A stretch of DNA of 64,000 bases from Sphingomonas sp. So64.6b (GCF_014171475.1 NZ_CP048817.1:2356001-2420000), one strand, 5' to 3'. Positions 43,285 through 53,515 are shown, numbered from the stretch's first letter. Translations and numbers: made by a program. The notes: generated from the sequence alone by a model not told the origin.

Positions 43285-46278
43285 TCACCGCCCTATCGTC
43301 ACCGGTTTCTTCGCCACTGGCGGCGCCTTCGCCACTGGCGGCGCCTTCGCCGCTGGCGTCGCAGGGGCGGTCGCCGCGACCGGCATCGTCAGCGGCTTGT
43401 TGCCAAGCGCCTTGGGCACCACCGCCATCGTCCAGTCCTTGTCGGGCCGCAGATATTTCCGCGCTGTCGCTTGGATGTCCGCCGAGGTGACTCGCGCCAG
43501 ATCGACGAACAAGGAGCGCAGCGCGGTGATCCGCCGCTCGTCATAAGATGCGCCAGCCAGATAGTTGAGCCAGAACTGATTGCCCGTCGACGAGCGCAGG
43601 ATCGACTGTTTCATCGGCGTCAGGATGCGTTGCAGCTCATCGTCGCTGACCGGGTTGGCGACCAGGTCTGCAGCGATCTCCCGCGACATCTTGAAGAATA
43701 AGGCGACATTGTCTGGCGCAACCTGACCGATTGCGAACAACCGCCCACCGCTGGCCATGCCGACCGGCCATTGGCTCTGCACCGAGGGCGAATAGCTCGC
43801 GCCCGCTTCGGAACGAAGCCGGTCGAACAGCCGGTCGCTCATGATCGCGGCAAGCACGTCGAGATAACGACTTTCGGTCACCGCCTCGATCCCGCCGCCG
43901 GTCGGCCAGACGATCACCGCCGCCGCCTGGTTTTCGGGGCCGCCATGGGTGCGGATCAATGGCGTTACATTGTGCGCGGGGAAGCGCACGGGCGGCGCAG
44001 CCTGAGTCGATGCGGCACGCGGCGGCAGCGCGCCGATGGTCTGCGCGACCGCCTTGATTGCCGCGTCGGCATTGATGTCGCCGAACACCTGTACCTCGAT
44101 CGGGCCGGTGGCGAGCAATGGCTCCCATAATTTGCGCACATCGGCAGCGGTCGTCCCGACCACCTGAGCGCGGCTCGGCGTGCCCCAGCGCGGATCGCCG
44201 TCATGGAGCAACCCTTCGAGATCGCGCGACAGCACGCCATCGGGTGACGCATCGAACCCGTCATAACCCGCAACAACCAGCGACTTGGCGCGTGCGACGG
44301 GGTTGGGATCCCAGCCCGGCGCGGCCATTCGTGCCGCCATCAAACGCAATTGGTCGGCAAGATCGGTCGGTGAGGTCATTGCGCCATAGCTGAACGTGTC
44401 TTCGCCGATATCGAAATCGAGTCCGATCCGGCGCCCCGCAGTGAGCTGATCGACATCGCCCTGTTTGAGCGTACCGACACCGCCCGCAACGAGCGACAAT
44501 TCACCGGCCCAGGCCGGGGTTTCGCGATCCGCCGGCAAGGCATTGTAACCGCCACCGAAAAGCACCCGAACATAGACCCGGGTCGCCTCCGCCGGACTGG
44601 TCCGCAACATCAGCCGAACGCCGTTCGAAAAAACGACCTTTTCGATATCGAGGTCGGCGATCTTGTTGCGGCTGACCACGGTCCCGGGCTTGCCGAGTCT
44701 GGGCAGCTTGGAGAAATCGACTCTGGCCTGTGCGTTGCGCTTGCCGGCTAGGCCGCCGACGTCCGCCTTGAGCGCGGCCGCCAATTTGGTCGCCGCATTC
44801 TCATCGGGAGTGCGGATATTGATCAACGCGCGCGTCGCATCGCCGGTGAAGATGCGCTTGGTCGACGCAAGCACCGTTGCCGGCGTGAACATCTTCTTCT
44901 TCTCGGCGGCCTTGAGCACGGCATAGATCGTCTTGGGCGCAGTCACCGTTTCACGGATATCGACCGCCTCGACCATGTCGTCGGCTTGCGACGCGCCCGC
45001 TTCCGCCGCCTGAGTCTCGACGCGTGTACGCAGCACGGTGTCGAAATCGGCCAGCTCGCGCGATACCTCTTCCGCGCTTGGCGGCGCCGCCTGGGCATCC
45101 GCGATCACCGCGCGCACGTCCTTCAGTGCCGCCTCCCAATCGTCGCCGATCGGCAGGATATTGACGAAGGTTCCGCTCGCCGAGCGGGAGACGTCGTCCG
45201 TGCTGACTTCGGCCTGGATGAAACTGCCCCCGGCACGTGCGCGCGTCTCGAGACGGCGGCTGATAACGCGTGCGGCGACCGAATCGACCAGCCGATTCTG
45301 GTTCATGATGATCGTGTCGTCCTGATATTTCCATGGACGCAGCACTGCCAGGCCGACGATCGGCGGCAGGCTCGGTTCGACCACGACCGCAGTCGACGGC
45401 CGGGCGCCATCAGGCTTGCCGAAATCGGGCTCGGCCGGCTTCGGGCCGGTCCCTTGCCAGCCGGAGAAATTCTTCGCGACCAATCGTTCGAATAGTGCGG
45501 GATCGAGATCGCCGGAGATCACGACGACCGCGCGTTCGGGACGATACCAGCGATCGTGGAAAGTCTTGACGCCCTCGGCGGTCGCCGCTTCCAGCGTCTT
45601 GATCGTACCGATCGGCGAGCGATTGGCGAGCGGCTGCCCGGCAAAGAAGGCCGCTAGCCGGGCGTCGCCGAAGCGCACCTGCGGACCCGGGGCTTCGCGC
45701 TGTTCCGCAAGCACCGCGGGCCGTTCGGCGTTGAGCGCGGCGGTGGTGATGTTGGGTTTGTCGACCATGCCGGCCAGCACCTTCAGGCTCTCGTCGAGGC
45801 CCGCTTCGGTCGCGCTGGGCAGATCGAGCTTGAACACCGTCTGGGTCGGGGTTGTCTGAGCGTTGGTGTCAGAACCAAAGGTCGCGCCGAAGCGCTGCCA
45901 GATTCGTTTCGCCTCACCATCGGGCACATATTCCGAGCCGCGAAACGAGAGATGCTCGATCAGATGCGCATAGCCGCGCTCGCTTTCGGTTTCCATCAAC
46001 GAGCCGGCATCGATCCGCACCCGGATTGCGACCTGGCCCGGCGGCACGCCATTGCGGCGCACGGCGTAACGCACGCCATTGGGCAGCGTACCGAATCGCC
46101 ATTCCGGATCGGGCGGGATATCACTGCCCTTGTAGAGCCAGGCCGACCGATCGACACTTTGTGTCGGTGACGGAACAACCGCCGGTTGAGCGGTGTTCTG
46201 ACCGCTGGCGGGAAGGGTCAATCCAAGCAGAAGAGCAGAGATCAACGGAAGACGCATAACGCGCATAGAAACAACCAT
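43285..46278 (-). CDS. Secreted M16-family zinc peptidase (pitrilysin-like), two-lobed
   Basis: About 997 residues from ATG 46278; ATGs at 46266 and 46257 are also possible, all ahead of signal peptide MRLPLISALLLGLTLPASGQ. The inverted zinc motif HxxEH is HLIEHLSFRGSE. The second half carries the inactive-type repeat (VVSRNKIADLDIEKVVFSNGVRLMLRTSPAEATRVYVRVLFGGG). The length fits the single-chain, four-domain M16 enzymes. The C-terminal tail is a low-complexity Ala-Pro-Lys repeat (AKAPPVAKAPPVAKKP). It probably degrades peptides in the periplasm. Confidence 0.92.
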   Translation of the reverse strand: MVVSMRVMRLPLISALLLGLTLPASGQNTAQPAVVPSPTQSVDRSAWLYKGSDIPPDPEWRFGTLPNGVRYAVRRNGVPPGQVAIRVRIDAGSLMETESERGYAHLIEHLSFRGSEYVPDGEAKRIWQRFGATFGSDTNAQTTPTQTVFKLDLPSATEAGLDESLKVLAGMVDKPNITTAALNAERPAVLAEQREAPGPQVRFGDARLAAFFAGQPLANRSPIGTIKTLEAATAEGVKTFHDRWYRPERAVVVISGDLDPALFERLVAKNFSGWQGTGPKPAEPDFGKPDGARPSTAVVVEPSLPPIVGLAVLRPWKYQDDTIIMNQNRLVDSVAARVISRRLETRARAGGSFIQAEVSTDDVSRSASGTFVNILPIGDDWEAALKDVRAVIADAQAAPPSAEEVSRELADFDTVLRTRVETQAAEAGASQADDMVEAVDIRETVTAPKTIYAVLKAAEKKKMFTPATVLASTKRIFTGDATRALINIRTPDENAATKLAAALKADVGGLAGKRNAQARVDFSKLPRLGKPGTVVSRNKIADLDIEKVVFSNGVRLMLRTSPAEATRVYVRVLFGGGYNALPADRETPAWAGELSLVAGGVGTLKQGDVDQLTAGRRIGLDFDIGEDTFSYGAMTSPTDLADQLRLMAARMAAPGWDPNPVARAKSLVVAGYDGFDASPDGVLSRDLEGLLHDGDPRWGTPSRAQVVGTTAADVRKLWEPLLATGPIEVQVFGDINADAAIKAVAQTIGALPPRAASTQAAPPVRFPAHNVTPLIRTHGGPENQAAAVIVWPTGGGIEAVTESRYLDVLAAIMSDRLFDRLRSEAGASYSPSVQSQWPVGMASGGRLFAIGQVAPDNVALFFKMSREIAADLVANPVSDDELQRILTPMKQSILRSSTGNQFWLNYLAGASYDERRITALRSLFVDLARVTSADIQATARKYLRPDKDWTMAVVPKALGNKPLTMPVAATAPATPAAKAPPVAKAPPVAKKPVTIGR

Positions 46279-46482
46279 GCGGGCGACTCTAGCGGTCTTC
46301 CCGAGCAACCGCCAGATGCCGCACCGTGCATTGCCAAGGACACAAAGCGTCACAAAGCGCCATTTTTTCGACCAAGAGCCGCGCTAACTGTCCGCCTCAC
46401 CAAAGCGTTGGGGGCATACGCCGCTGCGGTGCAACATGAGGAAATCCGGGCCGGTTGAGCAGCCGTCCGAACAAAGGCGAGT

Positions 46483-47352
46483 ATGTCAGTGACCGTAAAA
46501 ACGACTTCGGCCGCAGCCGGATTATGGCCTAAATCGGGCAACTCCGACGAGCAGCGCACCATCCGCGTTCCCGATCTCAACGTGATTTCCGGGGCACCGG
46601 CGCAGGGCGCCAAGCTCGAGGCGGATCCCAATCGGCCATTGATCATCCGTTTCGGCAAGCATCTGCGCGGCATCTTTGACCGGCTGATCGCCTCGTCCTC
46701 GCTCGTCTCCAACGATCCGGTTCTCGACGTGCGCGATTTCGCCTGGACGGCGATCCTGCGCGACAATTGGGAAACGATCCGCGACGAGGCGATCGAGGTC
46801 GCGCTGCGGGGCCAGGCGTCACCGAGCCTCGCCACCATCTCGCCGGACCATCGATCGATCGCGCAGATCGATATGTGGCGCTCCTTCTTCCTGTGGGGCT
46901 ATGGCTTTCCGATCGAGGACAATCTCGCGCGCTGCCCGAAGACTCAAGCGATCGTCGAGCAGATTCCGGGCCTGAACAGCGCGTTCTTCTCGATCCTCGC
47001 GCCGGGCACGCACATCCCCGACCATCGCGGCGTCACCAAGGGTCTGATCACCTGCCATCTCGGGCTGATCGTGCCGCAGGATGGCGATGTCCGGATGCGC
47101 GTCGACGATCGCATCGTACGCTGGGCGGAGGGCGAGACATTGGTGTTCGACGACACCTATCAGCACGAGGTCTGGAACGATACGATCGGCACGCGCGTCG
47201 TCCTGCTCATCCAGTTCGAGCGCCCGTTGCGCCAGCCGGGCCGCTGGATCGCCGACACCTTCCTCAAGGTCGTACGCAAGTCCGCCTTTGTCCAGGAAGC
47301 CCGCGACAATATCGCGACCTGGAACGACGCAATGAAGAAGATGGACGTTTGA
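46483..47352 (+). CDS. Aspartyl/asparaginyl beta-hydroxylase-domain protein
   Basis: 289 residues from ATG 46483. The domain signature is complete: NSAFFSILAPGTHIPDHRGVTKGLITCHLGLIVPQDGDVRMRVDDRIVRWAEGETLVFDDTYQHEVWNDTIGTRVVLLIQFERPL. The His residues of HIPDHRG and YQHEVWN fit the 2-oxoglutarate/Fe(II) cupin fold. In bacteria this family modifies lipid A (LpxO-like) or other targets; which one cannot be told here. A hairpin with GCAA loop follows. Confidence 0.88.
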   Translation: MSVTVKTTSAAAGLWPKSGNSDEQRTIRVPDLNVISGAPAQGAKLEADPNRPLIIRFGKHLRGIFDRLIASSSLVSNDPVLDVRDFAWTAILRDNWETIRDEAIEVALRGQASPSLATISPDHRSIAQIDMWRSFFLWGYGFPIEDNLARCPKTQAIVEQIPGLNSAFFSILAPGTHIPDHRGVTKGLITCHLGLIVPQDGDVRMRVDDRIVRWAEGETLVFDDTYQHEVWNDTIGTRVVLLIQFERPLRQPGRWIADTFLKVVRKSAFVQEARDNIATWNDAMKKMDV

Positions 47353-47362
47353 TGCTCCGCCA

Positions 47363-47382
47363 CCCCTCCCGCAAGGGAGGGG
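47363..47382. terminator. GC hairpin with GCAA loop after the beta-hydroxylase gene
   Basis: CCCCTCCC (47363-47370) and GGGAGGGG (47375-47382) form a perfect stem closing a GCAA tetraloop. No T-run. It belongs to the same CCTCCC/GGGAGG hairpin family seen at 25878, 26325 and 43256. Confidence 0.45.
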
Positions 47383-47433
47383 AATTGATCCGTTTCCAAC
47401 TCCTGCCTTGATCCAGCCCCTCGCGCACGCCAC

Positions 47434-48015
47434 ATGCAGGGGATGCTGATCGAAACCGAAACGACGCCCAACCCCGCGACGCTCAAATTCCTTCCCGGTC
47501 AGACCGTGATGGAAGCCGGTACGCGCGACTTCGCCACGCCCGAAGAGGCGGAGGCGTCGCCACTCGCCGAGGCGCTGTTCGGTCTCGGCGACGTGACCGG
47601 TGTGTTCTTCGGCAGCGACTTCATTTCGGTCACCGCAGCGCCGGGTGTCGACTGGTCCTATCTCAAGCCCGACGTGCTTGGCCTGCTGCTCGATCATTTC
47701 TCCGCCGCCATGCCGCTGTTCCGCCCCGGCAGCGCCGGCGGGATCAGTGTTCCGTCCGAGGAGAGTTTCGCGGAGAACCCCGAAGACGCCGATATCGTCG
47801 CGCAGATCAAGGAATTGATCGATACTCGCGTCCGTCCGGCGGTGGCCAATGACGGCGGCGACATCATCTATCGCGGCTTCGACCAGGGTAAGGTCTTCCT
47901 GAAGATGCAGGGCGCTTGTGCCGGTTGCCCGTCCTCGACCGCCACGCTGAAGAACGGGATCGAGCAATTGCTCAAATATTATGTTCCCGAGGTTACCGAA
48001 GTCCGCGCGGTCTGA
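47434..48015 (+). CDS. NifU-family Fe-S scaffold/carrier (Nfu type)
   Basis: 193 residues from ATG 47434 (ATG 47443 is an alternative, giving MLIETETTPNP). The N-terminal Nfu domain reads TETTPNPATLKFLPGQTVMEAGTRDF...VTGVFFGSDFISVT. The C-terminal NifU domain reads LIDTRVRPAVANDGGDIIYRGFDQGKVFLKMQGACAGCPSSTATLKNGIEQLL, with the cluster-binding CxxC (CAGC). It delivers Fe-S clusters, complementing the suf operon in this window. Confidence 0.93.
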   Translation: MQGMLIETETTPNPATLKFLPGQTVMEAGTRDFATPEEAEASPLAEALFGLGDVTGVFFGSDFISVTAAPGVDWSYLKPDVLGLLLDHFSAAMPLFRPGSAGGISVPSEESFAENPEDADIVAQIKELIDTRVRPAVANDGGDIIYRGFDQGKVFLKMQGACAGCPSSTATLKNGIEQLLKYYVPEVTEVRAV

Positions 48016-48046
48016 CACCGCCTTCCGTCTGAAAAGAGGTCCCTCC

Positions 48047-48637
48047 ATGACCGAGAAGCTGTCCGACGCGGCGCTCGATACGATCTTCCGTACCGCGCGC
48101 ACCTATAATGGCTATACCGATCAGCCCGTCGCCGAAGCGGAACTCCACGCCATCTGGGACTTGATGAAATGGGGTCCGACCTCAGCCAATCAGCTTCCCG
48201 CGCGCATGGTCTGGTGCGTCAGCGACGAAGCCAAGGCGAAGCTTGCCGCATGCAGCTCGGCGCAGAATGCGCCCAAGATCCTCAAGGCGCCAGTCAGCGT
48301 AGTGATCGGCATGGATCAGAATTTCCACGATCATTTACCCGAACTCTTCCCGCACGTCGATGCCCGGCCCTGGTTCGCCGATCCCCAGGGACGGGCCGTT
48401 TCGGCCATGCGCAATTCGAGCTTGCAGGGTGCCTATTTCATCATCGCCGCCCGTGCTCTGGGCCTGGATACCGGGCCGATGTCGGGCTTCGACAATGCCA
48501 AGGTCGATGCCGCCTTTTTCGCGGATACGCCCGATGTGAAGTCGAACTTCATTTCGACCCTCGGCCATGGCGACCCGGCGACGATCTTCGACCGGCTGCC
48601 GCGTCCCGCGTTCGAGAAATTCAACACGATCGCGTGA
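48047..48637 (+). CDS. Nitroreductase-family protein, malonic semialdehyde reductase (RutE) type
   Basis: 196 residues from ATG 48047 with AAAGAGG upstream. FMN-dependent nitroreductase fold: FRTARTYNGYTDQPVAEAELHAIWDLMKWGPTSANQLPARMVW, then NSSLQGAYFIIAARALGLDTGPMSGFDNAKVDAAFF and NFISTLGHGDPATIFDRLPRPAFEKF. These match the RutE/HadB subgroup. The context is not a pyrimidine-degradation cluster, so the physiological substrate stays open. Confidence 0.9.
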   Translation: MTEKLSDAALDTIFRTARTYNGYTDQPVAEAELHAIWDLMKWGPTSANQLPARMVWCVSDEAKAKLAACSSAQNAPKILKAPVSVVIGMDQNFHDHLPELFPHVDARPWFADPQGRAVSAMRNSSLQGAYFIIAARALGLDTGPMSGFDNAKVDAAFFADTPDVKSNFISTLGHGDPATIFDRLPRPAFEKFNTIA

Positions 48638-48668
48638 GCCGTTCGGTGACTTTCACAAAAGGTGGCAT

Positions 48669-49286
48669 TTGCGCACGTTAGTTATCGAAACCGCGACCGC
48701 GGCCTGCTCGGTCGCGCTGATCGAAAGCGGTGCCGTGATCGCGTCATGCCATGAAGTGGTCGGACGCGGCCATGCCGAGCGGCTGATTCCGATGATCGCC
48801 GAACTTCCCGATGGCGGCCGCGCCGATCGCATTCTGGTCGATTGCGGGCCAGGCAGCTTCACTGGCGTCCGCGTCGGCATTGCCGCCGCGCGCGCTCTCG
48901 CATTTGGCTGGCAGGCCGGGGTCCATGGCTTCTCTTCGCTCCCCCTGATCGCCGCTGCCGGATTCGCCGCAAGGCCAGAACGCGACACGCTTGCGGTCGT
49001 CCTCGAAGGCGGGCATGGCGAGGTCTTCATGCAGCTTTTCCACGCTCCGCTCGCGGCCGCCGGTCCTTTCGGCTCGCTCCAGCCCGAAGCGGCGCTTGCC
49101 GCACTCGGCGATCATCTCGCAATCGGTAACGGCGTGCACTGGCTAAGCGCGCTTGACCCCGCGCTCGACGTGACGGAACGCCTTCCCGATGCGGCCGACG
49201 CAACCCTGTTGCCTGCGGAATTCACGAACCTTCCGGCGCGCCCGATATATGGCCGCGCCCCAGATGCGAAACCGCAGGCAGCATGA
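48669..49286 (+). CDS. tsaB: tRNA t6A biosynthesis protein TsaB
   Basis: 205 residues from TTG 48669; AAGGTGG lies just upstream and the sequence MRTLVIETATAACSVALIESG begins exactly as in TsaB. LVDCGPGSFTGVRVGIAAARALAFGW and LAVVLEGGHGEVFMQLF are the family motifs. TsaB is the partner of TsaD/TsaE in threonylcarbamoyladenosine-37 formation. The stop overlaps the rimI start by four bases. Confidence 0.92.
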   Translation: MRTLVIETATAACSVALIESGAVIASCHEVVGRGHAERLIPMIAELPDGGRADRILVDCGPGSFTGVRVGIAAARALAFGWQAGVHGFSSLPLIAAAGFAARPERDTLAVVLEGGHGEVFMQLFHAPLAAAGPFGSLQPEAALAALGDHLAIGNGVHWLSALDPALDVTERLPDAADATLLPAEFTNLPARPIYGRAPDAKPQAA

Positions 49287-49759
49287 GCAGCGTGCTGACC
49301 ATGATCGATCTGCGCAGCGGCGGTACCGCCGACCTTGCCACCGTCGAGTCGCTGATGGCCGAAGCGTTCGACCCAAGATTCGGCGAAGCATGGACGCACG
49401 GCCAGTGCCTCGGCATCATGGCGTTGCCCGGCGTCTGGCTGACCATCGCATCGGTCGACGGCAAGCCAGTGGGTTTTGCGCTATCGCGGCAAATTGTCGA
49501 CGAAGCGGAACTGTTATTGCTGGCGACCGCGCCAGCCAGTCGCCGCAAAGGTGTCGCGGCGGCGCTGCTTCGCTCGGTGGTTACAGAAGCGCGCGAAAAA
49601 AACGCCTTGAAACTGCACCTTGAGGTGCGCGAGGGTAATGAGGCGATCAAACTTTACCGCACTGCCGGCTTTACCAAGGTCGGCGAACGTCGTGCTTACT
49701 ATCGCGGTAATGCCGGCCAGACCTTCGATGCTTTCACATTTCGTCGCGAATTGACCTGA
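49283..49759 (+). CDS. rimI: Ribosomal-protein S18 alanine N-acetyltransferase (RimI)
   Basis: 158 residues from ATG 49283 overlapping tsaB. GNAT fold with the RimI pattern EAWTHGQCLGIMALPGVW, AELLLLATAPASRRKGVAAALLRSVVTEAREKNALKLHLEVREGNEAIKLYRTAGFTKVGERRAYY. Assignment rests on the pattern plus the tsaB-rimI coupling, which is common. Confidence 0.9.
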   Translation: MSSVLTMIDLRSGGTADLATVESLMAEAFDPRFGEAWTHGQCLGIMALPGVWLTIASVDGKPVGFALSRQIVDEAELLLLATAPASRRKGVAAALLRSVVTEAREKNALKLHLEVREGNEAIKLYRTAGFTKVGERRAYYRGNAGQTFDAFTFRRELT

Positions 49760-49868
49760 TTTTACTTGATTTCGTCGCGATTACTGCTTGCGCCCAAGCA
49801 AGCAAAAGACGATAGGCCCAATTTGGTTGCGTCGTAATGCAGCCATAATATGGGTCGGAAGGACTACA

Positions 49869-50285
49869 ATGGACATCAACAACGATCTGCAGGAAACCCT
49901 GATCACGCTGACGGCTGATATTGTCGCGGCGCATGTGAGCAACAACAGCGTTGCGGTTTCGGACCTGCCGGTCCTCATTGCCAATGTGCATGGCGCGCTC
50001 GCCGGCCTTGGCACCCCGGTCGCGGTACCCGAAGTGAAGCAGGAGCCGGCCGTTTCGATCCGTTCGTCGATTAAGCCAGACTATATCGTCTGCCTCGAAG
50101 ACGGTAAGAAGTTGAAAATGCTCAAGCGCCACCTGATGACGCACTATCAGATGACGCCGGAACAGTATCGCGCGAAGTGGAATCTTCCCGCCGACTATCC
50201 GATGGTTGCACCAAGCTATGCCGAGCAGCGCCGCACGCTCGCCAAGAAGATTGGCCTCGGCACCAAGCGCCGCAAGCCCAGGTAA
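49869..50285 (+). CDS. MucR/Ros-family zinc-finger regulator
   Basis: 138 residues from ATG 49869. Ros/MucR domain: [70 protein letters not shown]. The finger uses one Cys, an Asp in place of the second Cys, and His residues (CLEDG...KRHLMTH), as in rhizobial MucR. These nucleoid-type repressors bind AT-rich DNA and often repress exopolysaccharide, motility and their own gene. A strong terminator follows. Confidence 0.93.
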   Translation: MDINNDLQETLITLTADIVAAHVSNNSVAVSDLPVLIANVHGALAGLGTPVAVPEVKQEPAVSIRSSIKPDYIVCLEDGKKLKMLKRHLMTHYQMTPEQYRAKWNLPADYPMVAPSYAEQRRTLAKKIGLGTKRRKPR

Positions 50286-50326
50286 TCGTATCGGTCGGGC
50301 GCTCGCGCCCAGACCTTGCCAATCGC

Positions 50327-50361
50327 GGCGACGGAGGCTTCAGCCTTCGTCGCCGTTTTGG
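50327..50361 (+). terminator. Rho-independent terminator after mucR-like gene
   Basis: GGCGACGGAGGC (50327-50338) pairs with GCCTTCGTCGCC (50343-50354), one mismatch, loop TTCA, then GTTTTGG. Confidence 0.8.
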
Positions 50362-50444
50362 TTTGGGCGAGCGTCGAGATATCGCCGGCTTGTTGCGAGT
50401 CGATCGCCCTTTATCAATAAGCCCGAAGCGCCTACATTGGCTGC

Positions 50445-50867
50445 ATGGCTCGAAAGATCGATCTCGAAGCGCTGTGCAATGAAAAAGGCCTGCGCATTAC
50501 CGAACAACGCCGCGTCATCGCGCGCGTCCTGTCGGAGGCCGAGGACCATCCCGATGTGGAGAAGGTCTATGAACGCGCATCGCAGATCGACCCGGGCATC
50601 TCGATCGCCACGGTCTATCGTACGGTACGCCTGTTCGAAGAAGCGGGCATCCTCGACCGTCATGATTTCGGCGACGGCCGCGCGCGATACGAGCCCGCCC
50701 CCGAGGCGCATCATGATCACCTGATCGATGTCGAGACCGGCAAGGTCACCGAATTCGTCGATCCCGAGCTGGAGCAATTGCAAAAGGCGATCGCCGAACG
50801 GCTCGGCTTCCGCCTGGTCGATCACCGCATGGAACTCTACGGCGTCTCGCTCGACCGCAAGGTATAG
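50445..50867 (+). CDS. fur: Fur-family metal-responsive regulator
   Basis: 140 residues from ATG 50445. Winged helix LCNEKGLRITEQRRVIARVLSEAEDHPDVEKVYERASQIDPGISIATVYRTVRLFEEAGILDRHDF and dimerisation/metal region APEAHHDHLIDVETGKVTEFVDPELE. The two CxxC zinc motifs of E. coli Fur are absent (HHDHLID instead of HHDHLxCxxC), as in alphaproteobacterial Fur/Mur. Whether it senses Fe or Mn cannot be decided. Confidence 0.92.
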   Translation: MARKIDLEALCNEKGLRITEQRRVIARVLSEAEDHPDVEKVYERASQIDPGISIATVYRTVRLFEEAGILDRHDFGDGRARYEPAPEAHHDHLIDVETGKVTEFVDPELEQLQKAIAERLGFRLVDHRMELYGVSLDRKV

Positions 50868-50870
50868 GCT

Positions 50871-51740
50871 TTGCCGGGCATAACAGCCGCAGCACGGGCC
50901 GATGCGGCGGCGGGCAAGCCGCCGCCGATCGACGCGCTGGGTTATACCCGCATCACGTTGCGCGCGACCGGGCTGGTGCTGGCGCTGTTGCTCACCGTTC
51001 CGCTGCATTATCTCTGGCGCTTGCTGCGCATCGGCTCACCCTGGCCGAAGATTTTCCTCGGCTGGGCCGCGCGCCTTGCCGGTGCGCGGGTCGAACGCGT
51101 CGGCGTACCACTGAAGCGTGACGTCTTCTACGTTTCGAACCATCTCAGCTGGATCGACATCCTCGCCATTGCCGGCCAGAGCGGCACCGCTTTTGTCGCC
51201 AAGGACGAGATCCGCGCCGCACCGGTGGTCGGTTGGCTATCGACCCTCAACCGCACCGTGTTCGTCAAGCGTGAGAACCGGCTCGGCGTTGCCGAACAGA
51301 TCAACCAGCTACGCGACGCCTTGACCGACAATTGGTCTGTCACCGTCTTCCCCGAAGGAACGACGACCGACGGCCAGTCGCTTCTCCCGTTCAAGACACC
51401 GATGCTGCGCGTTCTGGAACCGCCCCCACCCGGCGTACTCGTCCAGCCGGTGCTGCTCGACTACGGCGCCTTTGCCGAAGAGATCGGCTGGATCGGCGAG
51501 GAAAGCGGCATCGACAACGCCAGGCGAATCCTGTCGCGCCCCGGCAATTTCCGCATGAAGGTGCATTTCCTCGAGCCGTTCCATCCACGCGACTATCCCG
51601 GTCGCAAGGCGATCGCGGCGGAGAGCCGTCTCCGGATCGAGGCGGCGCTGGTCGAGACGCTCGGCAAACCACTCCGGCCGTTCGCCTACGCGGTCGAGGC
51701 GGTGAAGTTCGTGCCACCGGATACTTCGCCCAGTCCATAA
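50871..51740 (+). CDS. 1-acyl-sn-glycerol-3-phosphate acyltransferase (PlsC family)
   Basis: 289 residues from TTG 50871, three bases after the fur stop; no good ATG lies upstream of the conserved part. A membrane segment (LRATGLVLALLLTVPLHYLWRLL) precedes the acyltransferase motifs: HxxxxD in VSNHLSWIDILAI, FVKRENRLGVAEQINQL and FPEGTTTDGQSLLPFK. It makes phosphatidic acid or acylates another lysolipid. The tail after ~240 is unremarkable. Confidence 0.9.
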   Translation: MPGITAAARADAAAGKPPPIDALGYTRITLRATGLVLALLLTVPLHYLWRLLRIGSPWPKIFLGWAARLAGARVERVGVPLKRDVFYVSNHLSWIDILAIAGQSGTAFVAKDEIRAAPVVGWLSTLNRTVFVKRENRLGVAEQINQLRDALTDNWSVTVFPEGTTTDGQSLLPFKTPMLRVLEPPPPGVLVQPVLLDYGAFAEEIGWIGEESGIDNARRILSRPGNFRMKVHFLEPFHPRDYPGRKAIAAESRLRIEAALVETLGKPLRPFAYAVEAVKFVPPDTSPSP

Positions 51741-51902
51741 ACCGATCATCCCGCCTCCGCTCGTTTCCAGCGAAGTCGAGAAACAGGCGTCAAGCGCTGC
51801 ACAAGGTTTTTCGCCTTTGCTCGAAACGAACGCGGAAGGTCAGAACCGCAATTGGGACAAAGGGTTCTGCGAAAGCAAAATGCAGTCTATAGGCCCGCCA
51901 CC

Positions 51903-53234
51903 ATGAAACCCGCTGCCAATTCCGCCCCGAAAACCTTCGCCGTCAAGTCCTTCGGCTGCCAGATGAACGTCTATGACGGCGACCGCATGAGCGAACTCAT
52001 GGCGGCGCAAGGTCTGACCGCGACTGACGCTGACACTGCCGATCTGGTCGTGCTCAACACCTGTCACATCCGCGAGCGCGCGACCGAGAAGGTCTATTCG
52101 GACATCGGCCGGATTCGCAAGCACGCCATGGCTAAACACGGCAAGACCCCGATGATCGCCATTGCCGGCTGTGTCGCGCAGGCAGAGGGCGAAGAGATTG
52201 TCCGCCGCGCCAAGGTCGATGTCGTGGTCGGGCCCCAAGCCTATCACAACCTCCCCGAACTGGTCGCGAAGGCCGCGCGCGGCGAAAGCGCGCTCGACAC
52301 CGGCATGCCGGTCGAAATGAAATTCGGCCACCTCCCCGCGCGCAGGCGCGTGCCGCCATCGGCGTTCCTGACCGTGCAGGAGGGTTGCGACAAATTCTGC
52401 ACCTATTGCGTCGTCCCCTATACGCGTGGCGCCGAGGTCAGCCGCCCCTGGGCGCATATCATCGATGAGGCGAAAGCCCTGGTCGGTGCCGGCGCGCGCG
52501 AAATCACCTTGCTCGGCCAGAACGTCAATGCCTGGGAAGACGATGGCCGCGGTTTGCACGACCTGATCGTCGCGCTCGACCGGATCGAAGGACTGGCCCG
52601 CATCCGTTATACCACCAGCCACCCCAACGACATGCGCGAAGGCCTGATCCGCGCGCATGCCGAGGTGGAAAAGCTGATGCCCTTCCTGCATCTGCCGGTG
52701 CAGGCCGGCAGCGACCGCATCCTGAAGGCGATGAACCGCAGCCACACGCGTGATTCCTATCTGCGTCTGCTCGACGGGGTCCGCGCGGTACGCCCCGACA
52801 TCGCATTGTCGGGCGACTTCATCGTCGGCTTTCCCGGCGAAACCGATGCCGACTTCGCCGAGACGCTGAGCCTTGTCGATTCGGTCGCTTACGCCCAGGC
52901 GTTCAGTTTCAAATACAGCCCGCGCCCCGGCACCCCGGCGGCGGACATGGCCGACCAAATCCCGGCCGAGGTGATGGACGAGCGGTTGCAACGCCTACAG
53001 GCGGCGATCAACCGCGACCAGGAGGCTTTCAACCAGGCGACCGTCGGGCGGACCTGCGACTTGCTGCTGGAACGCAAGGGCAAACTGCCCGGCCAGTTGA
53101 TCGGCAAGAGCCCGTGGCTGCAATCGGTGCACCTCGTCACCGACGCGGTGATTGGCGATCTGGTCGAAGTGGAGATCGTGTCGGCCGGCGCGAATTCGGT
53201 CGCAGGGGTCGAGCGCGTATCGATCGCTGCCTAA
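51903..53234 (+). CDS. miaB: tRNA-2-methylthio-N6-dimethylallyladenosine synthase MiaB
   Basis: 443 residues from ATG 51903; an earlier in-frame start at 51852 adds unconserved sequence. N-terminal UPF0004 domain with cluster Cys in [20 protein letters not shown] and [11 protein letters not shown]. The radical-SAM motif is [19 protein letters not shown], followed by [27 protein letters not shown] and a C-terminal TRAM domain. It methylthiolates i6A37 in tRNA and needs two 4Fe-4S clusters, a link to the suf genes here. Confidence 0.95.
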   Translation: MKPAANSAPKTFAVKSFGCQMNVYDGDRMSELMAAQGLTATDADTADLVVLNTCHIRERATEKVYSDIGRIRKHAMAKHGKTPMIAIAGCVAQAEGEEIVRRAKVDVVVGPQAYHNLPELVAKAARGESALDTGMPVEMKFGHLPARRRVPPSAFLTVQEGCDKFCTYCVVPYTRGAEVSRPWAHIIDEAKALVGAGAREITLLGQNVNAWEDDGRGLHDLIVALDRIEGLARIRYTTSHPNDMREGLIRAHAEVEKLMPFLHLPVQAGSDRILKAMNRSHTRDSYLRLLDGVRAVRPDIALSGDFIVGFPGETDADFAETLSLVDSVAYAQAFSFKYSPRPGTPAADMADQIPAEVMDERLQRLQAAINRDQEAFNQATVGRTCDLLLERKGKLPGQLIGKSPWLQSVHLVTDAVIGDLVEVEIVSAGANSVAGVERVSIAA

Positions 53235-53515
53235 GCTCTCTTGGTCGAACACCTCTGCGCTGTTGCAACGATCGCACACCGGCCAGCGGAAAGCAGAAAG
53301 CCGATATTCCCCCTGTCCTCCCGGCCTTCGCTCTGCCAAACTCGACGGCGGATGCAGCAGACTCGCCCTTTCGAGCTCACCGGCGGAACCGACCGCCTCG
53401 AAATCCCGTTCGCGAAACGATTATGGCAGCCTGTGATCATTATTGCCGCAGCCGCCGCACCGCGTCCTGACCAGCATTTTCCCAGACCCCCTGCCCTCCG
53501 ACCCGAAGGAACCGC
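53235..53515. other. miaB-phoH intergenic gap
   Basis: 281 bases with no supported gene, hairpin or repeat. Short open frames here lack Shine-Dalgarno sequences and protein-like composition. Confidence 0.4.
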